A stretch of DNA of 64,000 nt, from NCBI GenBank assembly GCA_000504425.1, contig KI632513.1, forward strand, positions 2,320,119 through 2,384,118, read 5' to 3'. The translations under genes were made by a program, and so were the position numbers. Positions within the stretch are counted from its first letter, which is position 1. Each line of letters opens with the position of its first letter. Under the pieces are notes generated by a model. That model searched no databases. It worked only from the letters and a program-made list of their open reading frames with translations, and was not told the origin of the DNA. The DNA comes from Rhodopseudomonas palustris JSC-3b (GTDB lineage Bacteria; Pseudomonadota; Alphaproteobacteria; Rhizobiales; Xanthobacteraceae). Below, in pieces: positions 1 through 7,998 of this stretch.

Positions 1-217
1 GCATGGACGGCTTGCAGCGCGCCGCCACGGGCGAGCACCGGCCAAGCAAGCCGGCGCGCGGCGTGACTCGCCCGCGAAATGCGCTACAACGCGGCCTCAC
101 GCGCGGCGAGGACGACAACAGCGATGGTGTTTGGAATTGATAGCCTGTCGGGAAAGGCTGAACTGGTCGGAGTGGCAGGATTTGAACCTGCGACCCCTGC
201 GTCCCGAACGCAGTGCT
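1..217. repeat. Left copy of long direct repeat flanking the island (attL-like)
   Basis: This stretch is repeated in the same orientation at 4784-5001. The copies differ by about three substitutions and one single-base indel, all between positions 46 and 73; from about 74 to 217 they are identical. The repeat holds the 3' part of a tRNA-Pro (164-217) plus about 160 bp that lie downstream of the tRNA 3' end. It may continue to the left of the window. tRNA-targeting integrases normally leave a short repeat confined to the tRNA 3' end, so this length is unusual. Confidence 0.9.
164..217 (-). pseudogene. Truncated tRNA-Pro (3' part only)
   Basis: Reading the minus strand, this matches the CCA end, acceptor 3' strand, T arm and anticodon arm of the intact tRNA-Pro at 4948-5024. 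Identity stops at 217, inside the D-arm side, where the sequence becomes tttggagcc instead of tctaccgggc. The D arm and acceptor 5' strand are missing, so it cannot fold as a tRNA. It is the expected scar at the distal end of a tRNA-integrated element. Confidence 0.85.
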
Positions 218-745
218 TTGGAGCCATGCCGTTATATTTTCGTGCATTGCATTCAACCGCCGGCGACGGAAATCCTCGTTTATTCCCCCTGTTTCGGTGG
301 TTATCAGGTGGTCGGCTCTGAATAACAGCTAACTCCGCTGAGTGGTTCGCTCGCTCGCGGCCAATTGCCGGTCGGCTGTAAGTCGCCATCGATCGCCAAG
401 TGAATCCCTCGAACAAGCTACACGGCAGCTAAGAGACGCGCTGGCTAGACTTGTTCGCCCCTTATAATCAACCAGCGGCCTAATGGGCATGGAGGGGCCT
501 CAGCCGTCGGCCCGACACTTCCCCGTTCAGCGCAACCCATCCAATCGAGCGACTCCATTGGACAACCGAAGGGTGTGTGGCCCTTGAGCCGTTCGAATGG
601 TACCCAGGAGAGGACCGGTGCGACACTAGCCAAAACCCTAAAGTTGTGGGGATTTTCCAAGCATCGAATTTTCCTGACCGCACCATTTTACCGGCCCAAG
701 CAAAGAAGTTCCGGTTCGCGGGAGACTTTCCCAAAGGCAGACGAT
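218..745. other. Island leader, no gene recognised
   Basis: About 530 bp between the tRNA scar and the first methylase. No coding frame here resembles a protein I know. A TATAAT hexamer at 463-468 could be a -10 box, but there is no convincing -35 box 16-18 bp upstream. The methylase frame stays open upstream to a GTG at 575, but the family-like sequence begins only after about 800. Confidence 0.5.
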
Positions 746-3226
746 ATGCTCGAAAGCCTTAGCGAATCAGAGCCAGCAATGACCGACCGTTTACCCCTCA
801 ACGACACTTCCCGACCCGCGGATATCAATTACCCACTCGTTGAGGGAAGACGGCCGCCCCTTTACAGAGCAATGAAGTACTGGGGCAAAAAGCCCCATAA
901 TATTTGGTCCAAGTTCATTGAGACCTATTGTCCAACCGGCAGAACTGTCGTCGATCCATTTGCAGGTAGCGCTGTTGCTGCGTTCGAAGCGGTGAAGCTG
1001 GGACGGAAAGCTATTGCGCTCGACTTGAATCCTCTCACTTGTTTTATCGTTGAAGTCACGTCATCGAAATTTGACGAACGCGCCTTTGTGCAGGCCGCCG
1101 CGTCGATAAAAGAGGCGGTGGCCAGCACCGAGGTCTACAGGACGCATTTCCTCAGACACCGGGATTCACACACTTCCATGGTTCTCAACTATCGCTGGGA
1201 GCATGACGAAGTTGTTGCTGTTGCATTGAGCGGTGCTGGAGATGAACGGACGGTCCTGTCCGCTGATGATCGGGATGTGGTCCTGGCACGAACTCAGAAG
1301 AAAATCATCATCGACAAGTGGTTTCCAACGGAGCCTTTCCCGCGCCACCCATCGATCACCCATCGCTTCATCGCGGACATTGGGGGCAATTCGATCGAAC
1401 ACCTATGGACAAGGCGGAATTTGGCGCTGCTCGCAGAGTTGTTCGCCGGCATTACAGCTCAGACGGACCCCTCTATTCGGCTGCAGCTTTTGTCAGCCTT
1501 TATCCAAACTCTTCACCTATGTTCGAAGATGGTAATCCCTCGGAATCCTGGAGCAAACCGAGAGTTTTCTGGTAGTTGGGGAAGGCCTGATTACCTCATC
1601 CGACGTCGCCGGATGGAACAAAACCCGGTGGACGTCTTCTGGCGCTCATGCATTGGGCGCCAAGGCGTACTCACGATGATGCGAGACGCCAAAGAGGCCT
1701 TTCCAAGCGGCATTAAGATACATGACGTTCGGACTGATCGCAGGGTCCGTCAAGCGGTTGACATCAATTACGGAGCGGTGGATGTAGCCGACCTTCTCGA
1801 CTACGTTGAGGAAGGCTCAGCTGATTTTGTGATCACTGATCCGCCGTATGCAGGTCTAGTGAGATACATGCCGCTTAGCGTTGTCTGGCTGAGCTGGCTA
1901 TCCCACATCGATCGAAGATATGCCCCCGATTTGCAGGCTGAGATAACAGTTGAGCGCGGCTCAACTGCCAGCCGAGAAAGCTATAGAAGGCGCCTTAGAA
2001 ACGCATTTACAAACATCTACCGTGTCTTGAAGGACGAAGGGAAGCTCATTGTAACATTTCATCATCAGGATGTTAGTGAATTCAACGACTTCGTTTTGGC
2101 CGTCAAGGGGGCGGGATTTATAATCGACAAAGTAACCCACCAGTACAATCGTCGATCAGGCGAGTCCAACGTAGCCAATCCCTACGGAGTGTCTGCGTCG
2201 GATTTTTATGTTCGTTGCGTAAAGCATCGCAAGATCGATTTCTCGGACAATGCCGCTGAGCTTGAGCGTTTCATTGTAAGCACAGCTGTCACAATGATCG
2301 GTCGACGGAACGAGCCGACGCCCTACAGTTTTCTATTCCAGGCTTTGTGGCCAGAACTGCTTCAAGCGGGATTCGTCCAGCCGCAGGACTCTCGGGATGA
2401 GGTAAGTCGAATTCTCGGAAAGCACGAGGGCACGGGTAAGATATTTTCCAAACGACCTAACCCTAATGAGCGCCTGGGAGATCTTTGGTGGTTCAATAAT
2501 CCCGGTGATCACATCAATCATCCTGACAGGCCACTAAAGGATAGGCTTTCCGACTCCGTGTTGGCTTACATGCGGCGCCATACATCTGCGAAGCTTGATG
2601 ATGTAATCGCGAATCTCTTCCAGGAATATCCGAATGGACTGACCCCTGACCCCAGGACGGTGGGTGACGTACTGGAACGAATAGCGTTTCGATCACAAGG
2701 GAAGTGGAAGTTGATGCCCGAGATAATGGTTCGAGCAACCCAACACTCCGACCTAATCGAATCGATCGTTAACATCGGTAAGAAGCTCACCATCTGTTCG
2801 TTCGTTGGCCGACGCGAGCAGCCGGAGCGCACAAGCACTGGAAAGCTGCTTCGCGATTTGGCGGATCGGAACAATCTAAACCATCTTCCTTGCGATCAAC
2901 AGACCATTGATCGGCTTGAAATGGTCGATGTCATTTTCCTGGAACAATCTAATCCGACAAACATTCGGTGCCTCTGGGAAGTAGAAAATAGCACTAATTT
3001 CACGTCCGCTATTCAACGCGGTTCTAACGCTTCGTTTGATATTCCGAAATTTATGGTGATTCCTGAGGATCGCGAAGACGAATTGCTCCGCGTCGTCGAT
3101 CCGCTTTTCAAGCAGTCGTTTGCTGAAAATGGATGGAAATACCTCACCTACTCTCAGGTCCGCAGAGCTTCCGCAACCGCAAGGCTTGCATGGGATGACC
3201 TGCTGTTCCTCGGGCAGACACTTTAG
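746..3226 (+). CDS. DNA methyltransferase with C-terminal nuclease-like (EVE) domain
   Basis: Predicted 826-residue SAM-dependent DNA methylase. Motif I is DPFAGSAVAAFEA near residue 70, followed by GRKAIALDLNP; motif IV is ITDPPYAGLVRY near residue 365. The order I then IV is that of alpha/gamma-type amino-methylases, and DPPY is common in N6-adenine enzymes. The region before motif I (MKYWGKKPHNIWSKFIE) is typical of this methylase type. The last 150 residues contain VDVIFLE then CLWEVENSTNFTSAIQRGS (W at about 744), which I recall as an accessory domain of restriction-linked methylases, possibly a degenerate PD-(D/E)XK fold; this is inference. ATG 746 has an AAAGG-like site upstream. ATG 779 is an alternative, and GTG 575 is less likely. 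The next methylase starts 10 bp downstream. Base composition is visibly more A+T-rich than in the chromosomal genes, which suggests transfer. Confidence 0.8.
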   Translation: MLESLSESEPAMTDRLPLNDTSRPADINYPLVEGRRPPLYRAMKYWGKKPHNIWSKFIETYCPTGRTVVDPFAGSAVAAFEAVKLGRKAIALDLNPLTCFIVEVTSSKFDERAFVQAAASIKEAVASTEVYRTHFLRHRDSHTSMVLNYRWEHDEVVAVALSGAGDERTVLSADDRDVVLARTQKKIIIDKWFPTEPFPRHPSITHRFIADIGGNSIEHLWTRRNLALLAELFAGITAQTDPSIRLQLLSAFIQTLHLCSKMVIPRNPGANREFSGSWGRPDYLIRRRRMEQNPVDVFWRSCIGRQGVLTMMRDAKEAFPSGIKIHDVRTDRRVRQAVDINYGAVDVADLLDYVEEGSADFVITDPPYAGLVRYMPLSVVWLSWLSHIDRRYAPDLQAEITVERGSTASRESYRRRLRNAFTNIYRVLKDEGKLIVTFHHQDVSEFNDFVLAVKGAGFIIDKVTHQYNRRSGESNVANPYGVSASDFYVRCVKHRKIDFSDNAAELERFIVSTAVTMIGRRNEPTPYSFLFQALWPELLQAGFVQPQDSRDEVSRILGKHEGTGKIFSKRPNPNERLGDLWWFNNPGDHINHPDRPLKDRLSDSVLAYMRRHTSAKLDDVIANLFQEYPNGLTPDPRTVGDVLERIAFRSQGKWKLMPEIMVRATQHSDLIESIVNIGKKLTICSFVGRREQPERTSTGKLLRDLADRNNLNHLPCDQQTIDRLEMVDVIFLEQSNPTNIRCLWEVENSTNFTSAIQRGSNASFDIPKFMVIPEDREDELLRVVDPLFKQSFAENGWKYLTYSQVRRASATARLAWDDLLFLGQTL

Positions 3227-3236
3227 GAGCGAAAAA

Positions 3237-4169
3237 GTGGACGATCTAACAGTTAAAAGCGCGCTGGCTAAGGCTAAAGGTAGTCAGCGGTATCGTACCG
3301 GAACGAAGCGACCAAGAAAGCCCCTCGCTGACGAAGGCAAGCCTGGTAAATACGACAAGCGCAATACTTTGAACGATCTGACGGGAAAGGACTGGCTGCT
3401 GCTTACTCGCAGCTTTTGGACCTCTGAATCAGCTCCTGAGGACAAGCACGCTTACAAACATCCCGCGCCCTTCCTGGTGGGGGACGTGCAAAGACTCATT
3501 TCCTTGTTTACGAAGCGCGGAATGACTGTGCTGGACCCATTTGTTGGGAGTGGGTCCACATTGGTGGCTGCAGCTAAATTAGGCCGCGAGTCGATCGGTA
3601 TCGACCTGAACAAAGAATACAAACAGCTCGCAAAGCAACGAATGGCGGGCTTTCCTGACGCAAAATGGCAATATGTTGTTGGAGATTCCGCTAGGGAGCT
3701 TCAGCATGTGCCAGCTGTGGACTACATCGTAACCAGCCCCCCTTACCACAACATTCTCAAAAACGATGGAAAGGGAATTCGGCATGCGAATGGGAAAGCT
3801 TATCGTCGAGGAGCGCGAGACGGAGTCGAATATTATAGCGAGAATTCCAACGATCTTAGTAACTTCGATTCCTATGATAGGTTCATTGCGGCTCTAGAGA
3901 AGATCATGGGGACCGCCAAATCCTGTCTAAAACCGGGAAGGTATTGCACGATCATTATCAGCGACTTCACCGTTAACAAGGTTGAGACTTGTGTTCAGGC
4001 TGATATCGTCCGAATGATGGTTTCGCTAGGCTTCGAGTTTTCCGGGACTACCGTTTTGCTGCAGCCGGTAAAGCCTCTATTCCCGTTCGGATACCCTTAT
4101 GCCTACAAGATTAATCATCATCACCAGAATTTAATCACTTTCAGGAAGCCGAATTCAGCGAAGGTATGA
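3237..4169 (+). CDS. Second DNA methyltransferase of the island (TSPPY type)
   Basis: Predicted 310-residue amino-methyltransferase. It has HPAPFLVGDVQRLISLF followed by motif I DPFVGSGSTLVAAAKLGR (residues 100-117) and GIDLN, then motif IV VTSPPYHNIL (TSPPY at 166-170). SPPY favours N4-cytosine methylation, though N6-adenine is possible. Motif I comes before motif IV, the reverse of the beta-class CcrM at 51792. Start GTG 3237 is chosen because AGGAG at 3225-3229 overlaps the stop of the upstream methylase with correct spacing; the frame is open further upstream but would overlap that gene. The two genes very likely form one transcript. Codon use is A+T-rich like its partner. No separate endonuclease gene is seen beside it. 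Confidence 0.8.
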   Translation: MDDLTVKSALAKAKGSQRYRTGTKRPRKPLADEGKPGKYDKRNTLNDLTGKDWLLLTRSFWTSESAPEDKHAYKHPAPFLVGDVQRLISLFTKRGMTVLDPFVGSGSTLVAAAKLGRESIGIDLNKEYKQLAKQRMAGFPDAKWQYVVGDSARELQHVPAVDYIVTSPPYHNILKNDGKGIRHANGKAYRRGARDGVEYYSENSNDLSNFDSYDRFIAALEKIMGTAKSCLKPGRYCTIIISDFTVNKVETCVQADIVRMMVSLGFEFSGTTVLLQPVKPLFPFGYPYAYKINHHHQNLITFRKPNSAKV

Positions 4170-4174
4170 CGTCA

Positions 4175-4441
4175 TCACAACTCACCTATTGCTGAGGCAG
4201 CGTAGGATTTTCCGGAGCTTGAAAGGAAGCTGACCTTCGCAAGTTCGTCAGCTACAGCTCGCAACGGACGCCAGTCTCCTTTTGGCGATTTCCGCCGAAG
4301 TCGGCGGGCTAGGGTAATCATGGGTCCCTTATGATCCCGAGCGTCGATCTCAGCGTAACTCTTGCGCCCCTCCACCTTCACTCTAGTTGCTCGTTTTCGA
4401 TGCCGCGCTGCCTTGAGTATGCCAACTAGCCGAGCCCACAC
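4175..4441 (-). pseudogene. C-terminal remnant of a serine recombinase
   Basis: The minus-strand frame reads [49 protein letters not shown] and SYAASAI, then stops at 4175. This is the tail pattern I know from rhizobial serine recombinases (VEGRKSYAE, then Leu-Arg-x-Ile/Val-x-x-Glu-Leu-Ala, then a final SA.S motif). The catalytic resolvase domain is absent: homology stops near 4425-4441, where sequence from an unrelated gene begins. It converges on the methylase gene (stop codons 5 bp apart). It probably marks how the island once moved. The family call rests on memory of the motif pattern only. Confidence 0.55.
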
Positions 4442-4682
4442 CGCCGACCCGAACGGGCCGGATGGGGCCCAGGCGCAGCTGCTGAAAGAAACCAGCTATG
4501 CCGAGCTTGCCAAGCAGCCGGGCACCTTGCCGTTCGACCGCGCCTTGCTCGAGGTGATGGCGACCGCGCGCCATATCGAGCGCGTGCAGGTGGTGAATGG
4601 GCTGAAAGCCGGCAACCTCACCGCGGCGCTGCGCGGCGAACATGTCGGCACGCTGATTCACACCGCGGCTCGCCAAAGCTGA
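4437..4682 (+). pseudogene. 3' fragment of a molybdenum-storage/uridylate-kinase-like gene
   Basis: The plus-strand frame [15 protein letters not shown], then [19 protein letters not shown] and [14 protein letters not shown], matches the C-terminus of the amino-acid-kinase-fold Mo/W storage proteins (MosA/MosB type). About 80 C-terminal residues remain. The nucleotide-binding N-terminal part is missing, and the frame upstream of 4437 is unrelated and overlaps the recombinase remnant. The fragment sits just before the 3' flank of tRNA-Pro. If the left repeat (1-217) is preceded outside the window by the full gene, the duplicated block includes this 3' end. PyrH itself has a different C-terminus. 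Confidence 0.55.
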
Positions 4683-4783
4683 TCTTCGCAAGCGGCTGAA
4701 GCAACGATCTCGCAGGGCGCCTGAGCTGCCGCTTGGGCGCCCTTGTCGTTGGGGCGGGATGCGTCCTTAAGGCCTACAAAAAT

Positions 4784-5001
4784 GCATGGACGGCTTGCAG
4801 CGCGCCGCCACGGGCGAGCACCGGCCAACCAAGCGGGGCGCGCGGCGTGACTCGCCAGCGAAATGCGCTACAACGCGGCCTCACGCGCGGCGAGGACGAC
4901 AACAGCGATGGTGTTTGGAATTGATAGCCTGTCGGGAAAGGCTGAACTGGTCGGAGTGGCAGGATTTGAACCTGCGACCCCTGCGTCCCGAACGCAGTGC
5001 T
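4784..5001. repeat. Right copy of long direct repeat (attR-like), inside intact tRNA-Pro
   Basis: Same sequence and orientation as 1-217, with about three substitutions and a 1-bp indel. It ends inside the intact tRNA-Pro gene, at the base where the left copy loses identity. The 164 bp before the tRNA 3' end (4784-4947) are therefore inside the island yet homologous to DNA outside its left end. This points to uptake of flanking DNA or a recombination-based insertion, not simple integrase action. Confidence 0.9.
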
Positions 5002-5024
5002 CTACCGGGCTGAGCCACACTCCG
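4948..5024 (-). tRNA. tRNA-Pro (CGG)
   Basis: The minus strand gives a complete 77-nt cloverleaf. The acceptor 5' strand CGGAGTG pairs with CACTCCG, the discriminator is A, and CCA is encoded (4948-4950). The D arm contains GGCTCAGCCCGGTAGAGC. The anticodon stem is CTGCG/CGCAG with loop TTCGGGA, so the anticodon is CGG with G37. The T arm is GCAGGTTCGAATCCTGC. It decodes CCG proline codons, which are frequent in this G+C-rich genome. It is the integration target of the adjacent island and remains intact. Confidence 0.95.
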
Positions 5025-5100
5025 ACAGCGAGGCCCGGCTTATAGCCTCGGCTTTCGGAGTGTGCAAGACGTTGAATCGAGAAAATGGACAAATGATTTG

Positions 5101-6084
5101 ATGACTGTCGATCTGACCACCGCCGTGCTCCCCGCCTCCGACCAGGCGATGCAAACCGCCGAAAGCTGCCTGCGCGGCGGCGGTTTGGTGGCGTTTCCGA
5201 CCGAAACCGTCTACGGGCTCGGCGCCGATGCCACCAATGGCGCGGCGATTGCGCGGCTTTATCAGGCCAAGGCGCGGCCGGCGTTCAACCCCTTGATCGC
5301 CCATGTCGCCGATCTGGAAGCGGCGCAGCGAATCGGCCGGTTCGGCCCGGCAGCCTTGCAGCTGGCGCAGAGCTTCTGGCCCGGCCCGCTGACCCTGGTG
5401 GTGCCGAAAACCGAATCATGCACCGTGGCGGAGCTGGCGACTGCGGGCCTTGGCACCGTCGCGATTCGCGTGCCGGCCCATCCGGTGGCGCAGGCGATTC
5501 TGCGCGCGCTCGGCCGCCCTGTGGTGGCGCCGTCGGCGAATCGCTCCGGTCACGTGTCGCCGACCACCGCCGCCCATGTTCATGGCGACCTCGATGGCCG
5601 CATCGATCTGATCGTCGATGGCGGGCCGGTTACCGTCGGGGTGGAATCGACCATCGTCGGCTGTTTCGACACGCCGGTGCTGCTGCGCCCGGGCGGGGTG
5701 CCGCGCGAAGCGATCGAGGCGGTGCTGGGCGCGCCGCTGGCGCAGCCGCAGGCCCCGGCGGGTGCCGCCCCGGTGGCGCCCGGCATGCTGTCGTCGCATT
5801 ACGCGCCGCGCAGCGCGGTGCGGCTCAATGCCAGCTCCGTTACGCCCGGCGAAGCGCTGCTAGCGTTCGGCCAGCCGCTGCCGCCGGGCAGCGAGGCCGC
5901 GTCGCGTGTGCTGAACCTGTCGGACACCGGCGACCTCACCGAGGCCGCCGCCCATCTGTTCGGCTATCTGCGCGCGCTCGACGGCAAAAGCCCGATCGGC
6001 ATCGCGGTGATGCCGGTGCCGACCCATGGGCTCGGCGAAGCGATCAACGACCGGCTGGCGCGCGCCGCGGCGCCGCGGCCGTAG
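5101..6084 (+). CDS. tsaC: Threonylcarbamoyl-AMP synthase, long Sua5 form
   Basis: Makes threonylcarbamoyl-adenylate from threonine, bicarbonate and ATP, the first step of tRNA t6A37 formation in the cytosol. The YrdC domain shows GGLVAFPTETVYGLGADA, KARPAFNPLIAHV and PSANRSGHVSPTTAAHV. The C-terminal part has the Sua5 signature GMLSSHYAP, so this is the 327-residue two-domain form (TsaC2/Sua5), not the short TsaC. ATG 5101 (MTVDLTTAVL) is preferred because the family begins here; ATG 5062 in the same frame would add 13 unrelated residues. No strong ribosome site is visible. It follows tRNA-Pro directly and precedes the FAD-linked oxidase by 36 bp. Confidence 0.92.
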   Translation: MTVDLTTAVLPASDQAMQTAESCLRGGGLVAFPTETVYGLGADATNGAAIARLYQAKARPAFNPLIAHVADLEAAQRIGRFGPAALQLAQSFWPGPLTLVVPKTESCTVAELATAGLGTVAIRVPAHPVAQAILRALGRPVVAPSANRSGHVSPTTAAHVHGDLDGRIDLIVDGGPVTVGVESTIVGCFDTPVLLRPGGVPREAIEAVLGAPLAQPQAPAGAAPVAPGMLSSHYAPRSAVRLNASSVTPGEALLAFGQPLPPGSEAASRVLNLSDTGDLTEAAAHLFGYLRALDGKSPIGIAVMPVPTHGLGEAINDRLARAAAPRP

Positions 6085-6120
6085 CTCTGCCACCTGCCCG
6101 TCAACAGCCAGGGACGCGCC

Positions 6121-7533
6121 ATGACCAGCCTGCCGCCGTCGCTCTCGCCGGAGCTGATCGCCCGCTTTGCCGCGATCGTCGGCCCTAACCAGGCGCTGAC
6201 CGCGCCGGCCGATATCGCGCCCTATGTCGCCGAGGACCGCGCGCGCTTCCCCGGCCGCTCGCCGCTGGTGTTGCGCCCGGGCTCGACCGAGGAGGTCGCG
6301 GCGATCTGCCGGCTCGCCAGCGCCGAGCGGATCGCGCTGGTGCCGCAGGGCGGCAATACCGGGCTGGTCGGCGGCCAGACCCCGCTCAATGGCGAGGTGG
6401 TGGTGTCGCTGAAGCGCATGGACCGGCTGCGCGAGCTCGACCTCGCTTCCAACACCATGACGGTGGAAGCCGGCATGATCCTGCAACACGCTCAGGAGCA
6501 CGCCGCGGCGGCCGACCGGCTGTTTCCGCTGTCGCTCGGCGCCCAGGGCAGCTGCACGATCGGCGGCAATCTGTCGACCAATGCCGGCGGCACCGCGGCG
6601 CTGGCCTATGGGCTGGCGCGCGACATGGCGCTCGGCCTGGAAGTGGTGCTGGCCGATGGCCGGGTGTTGAACGGTCTGTCCAAGCTCAAGAAGGACAACA
6701 CCGGCTACGATCTGCGCGACCTGTTCATCGGCGCCGAGGGCACGCTCGGCATCATCACCGCGGCGACGCTCAAACTGTTTCCCAAGCCGCGCGCGGTGGC
6801 GACCGCCTTTGTCGGGCTGCGCTCGCCGCAGCAGGCGCTGACGCTGTTGCAGCTCGCCCGCGACGCCGCAGCCAGCGAACTGACCAGCTTTGAACTGATC
6901 GCCGAGATCGCGGTGCGCTTCAGCGTGGCGATCGGCAATCGCGATCCGCTGACGAGCCGCCATCCCTGGTACGTGCTGCTGGAATTGTCATCGCCGCGCA
7001 GCGATGCCCGCGACACGCTGGAAGCGATCCTGACCGCTGGCCTGGAGCAAGAGGTGATCGATGACGCGGTGATCGCCGAGAGCCTCAGCCAGCGCGCCGC
7101 GTTCTGGAAGCTGCGCGAAGAGATTTCGCCAGCGCAGAAGCCGGAAGGCGGCTCGATCAAGCACGACATCTCGGTGCCGGTCGCGGCGGTGCCGGCTTTC
7201 ATCGAACAAGCCAACGACGCGGTGACGCGGCTCATTCCCGGTGCGCGGCCGGTGCCGTTCGGTCATCTCGGCGATGGCAATATCCACTACAACGTCAGCC
7301 AGCCGGTCGGCGCCGACGCAGCGGCGTTCCTGGCGCGCTGGCACGAGGTCAACGCCGTGGTGTTCGCGATCGTGCAGCAGCTCGGCGGTTCGATCTCGGC
7401 AGAACATGGCATCGGCGTGCTGAAGCGCGACGAACTGCCTTTGGTGAAAGACAAGGTGGCGATGGCGCTGATGCGGTCGATCAAAGCGGTGCTCGACCCG
7501 CTCGGCATCATGAACCCGGGTAAGGTACTTTGA
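6121..7533 (+). CDS. FAD-linked D-2-hydroxyacid dehydrogenase (GlcD/D2HGDH-like)
   Basis: 470-residue flavoenzyme of the vanillyl-alcohol-oxidase superfamily, expected to oxidise a D-2-hydroxyacid such as D-2-hydroxyglutarate or D-lactate and pass electrons to an acceptor. The N-terminal FAD_binding_4 domain has PLVLRPGSTEEVAAIC, PQGGNTGLVGGQTP and GGNLSTNAGGTAALAYG. The C-terminal FAD-oxidase domain has PFGHLGDGNIHYNV and GSISAEHGIGVLKRDEL, which carry the metal- and substrate-binding His residues. Length and motif order are typical. It is co-directional with tsaC and runs into the acetyltransferase gene 4 bp downstream. The substrate cannot be read from the sequence. Confidence 0.9.
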   Translation: MTSLPPSLSPELIARFAAIVGPNQALTAPADIAPYVAEDRARFPGRSPLVLRPGSTEEVAAICRLASAERIALVPQGGNTGLVGGQTPLNGEVVVSLKRMDRLRELDLASNTMTVEAGMILQHAQEHAAAADRLFPLSLGAQGSCTIGGNLSTNAGGTAALAYGLARDMALGLEVVLADGRVLNGLSKLKKDNTGYDLRDLFIGAEGTLGIITAATLKLFPKPRAVATAFVGLRSPQQALTLLQLARDAAASELTSFELIAEIAVRFSVAIGNRDPLTSRHPWYVLLELSSPRSDARDTLEAILTAGLEQEVIDDAVIAESLSQRAAFWKLREEISPAQKPEGGSIKHDISVPVAAVPAFIEQANDAVTRLIPGARPVPFGHLGDGNIHYNVSQPVGADAAAFLARWHEVNAVVFAIVQQLGGSISAEHGIGVLKRDELPLVKDKVAMALMRSIKAVLDPLGIMNPGKVL

Positions 7534-7536
7534 GAC

Positions 7537-7992
7537 ATGGATCGTGTGACGACCAAAGCGGCGCTGGTGATTGCGCCGATCAGCGACGACGACATTTCCG
7601 CCGTGGTGGCGCTGTGGCAAGACTGCGGCCTGACGCGGCCCTGGAACGATCCCGCTGCCGACATCGCGCTGGCGCGGCGCGGCGATAATTCGGCAGTGCT
7701 GATCGGCCGTGCTGGCGAGGCGATCGTCGCCACCGCGATGGTCGGCCATGAGGGCCATCGCGGCTGGGTGTATTACGTCGCGGTCGATCCCGCCTATCGC
7801 CAGCAGGGTTTTGGCCGCGCCATCATGGACGCCGCCGAACACTGGCTAAGGCAGCGCGACATCCTCAAGATGCAGCTGTTGGTGCGCTCGGAAAACAGCA
7901 AGGTGCAGGCGTTTTACGAGACGCTCGGCTATGGCGTGCAAGAGCGCATCGTCTATGCCAAATGGCTCGACGGCCGCCCGCTGACGCCGTAG
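7537..7992 (+). CDS. GNAT family acetyltransferase, YpeA-like
   Basis: 151-residue N-acetyltransferase. The opening IAPISDDDISAVVALWQDCGL followed by TRPWNDPAADI is the YpeA signature. The acetyl-CoA loop is VDPAYRQQGFGRAIMDAA (Q/R-x-x-G-x-G/A), and the C-terminal strand has VRSENSKVQAFYETLGYG. The substrate is unknown. It starts 4 bp after the dehydrogenase stop, so the two are probably co-translated. It ends 6 bp before the convergent SRAP gene. Confidence 0.88.
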   Translation: MDRVTTKAALVIAPISDDDISAVVALWQDCGLTRPWNDPAADIALARRGDNSAVLIGRAGEAIVATAMVGHEGHRGWVYYVAVDPAYRQQGFGRAIMDAAEHWLRQRDILKMQLLVRSENSKVQAFYETLGYGVQERIVYAKWLDGRPLTP

Positions 7993-7998
7993 CGCCCC

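Noticed and set aside
79-321. Short frames over the left repeat and tRNA scar
   Set aside because: They read through a tRNA remnant, and the same frames appear over the intact tRNA copy.
218-745. Promoter from TATAAT at 463-468
   Set aside because: No matching -35 box and too far from the chosen start to be convincing; kept only as a note.
3120-3236. Upstream ATG start for the second methylase
   Set aside because: It would overlap the end of the first methylase; GTG 3237 has an excellent ribosome site and fits the family better.
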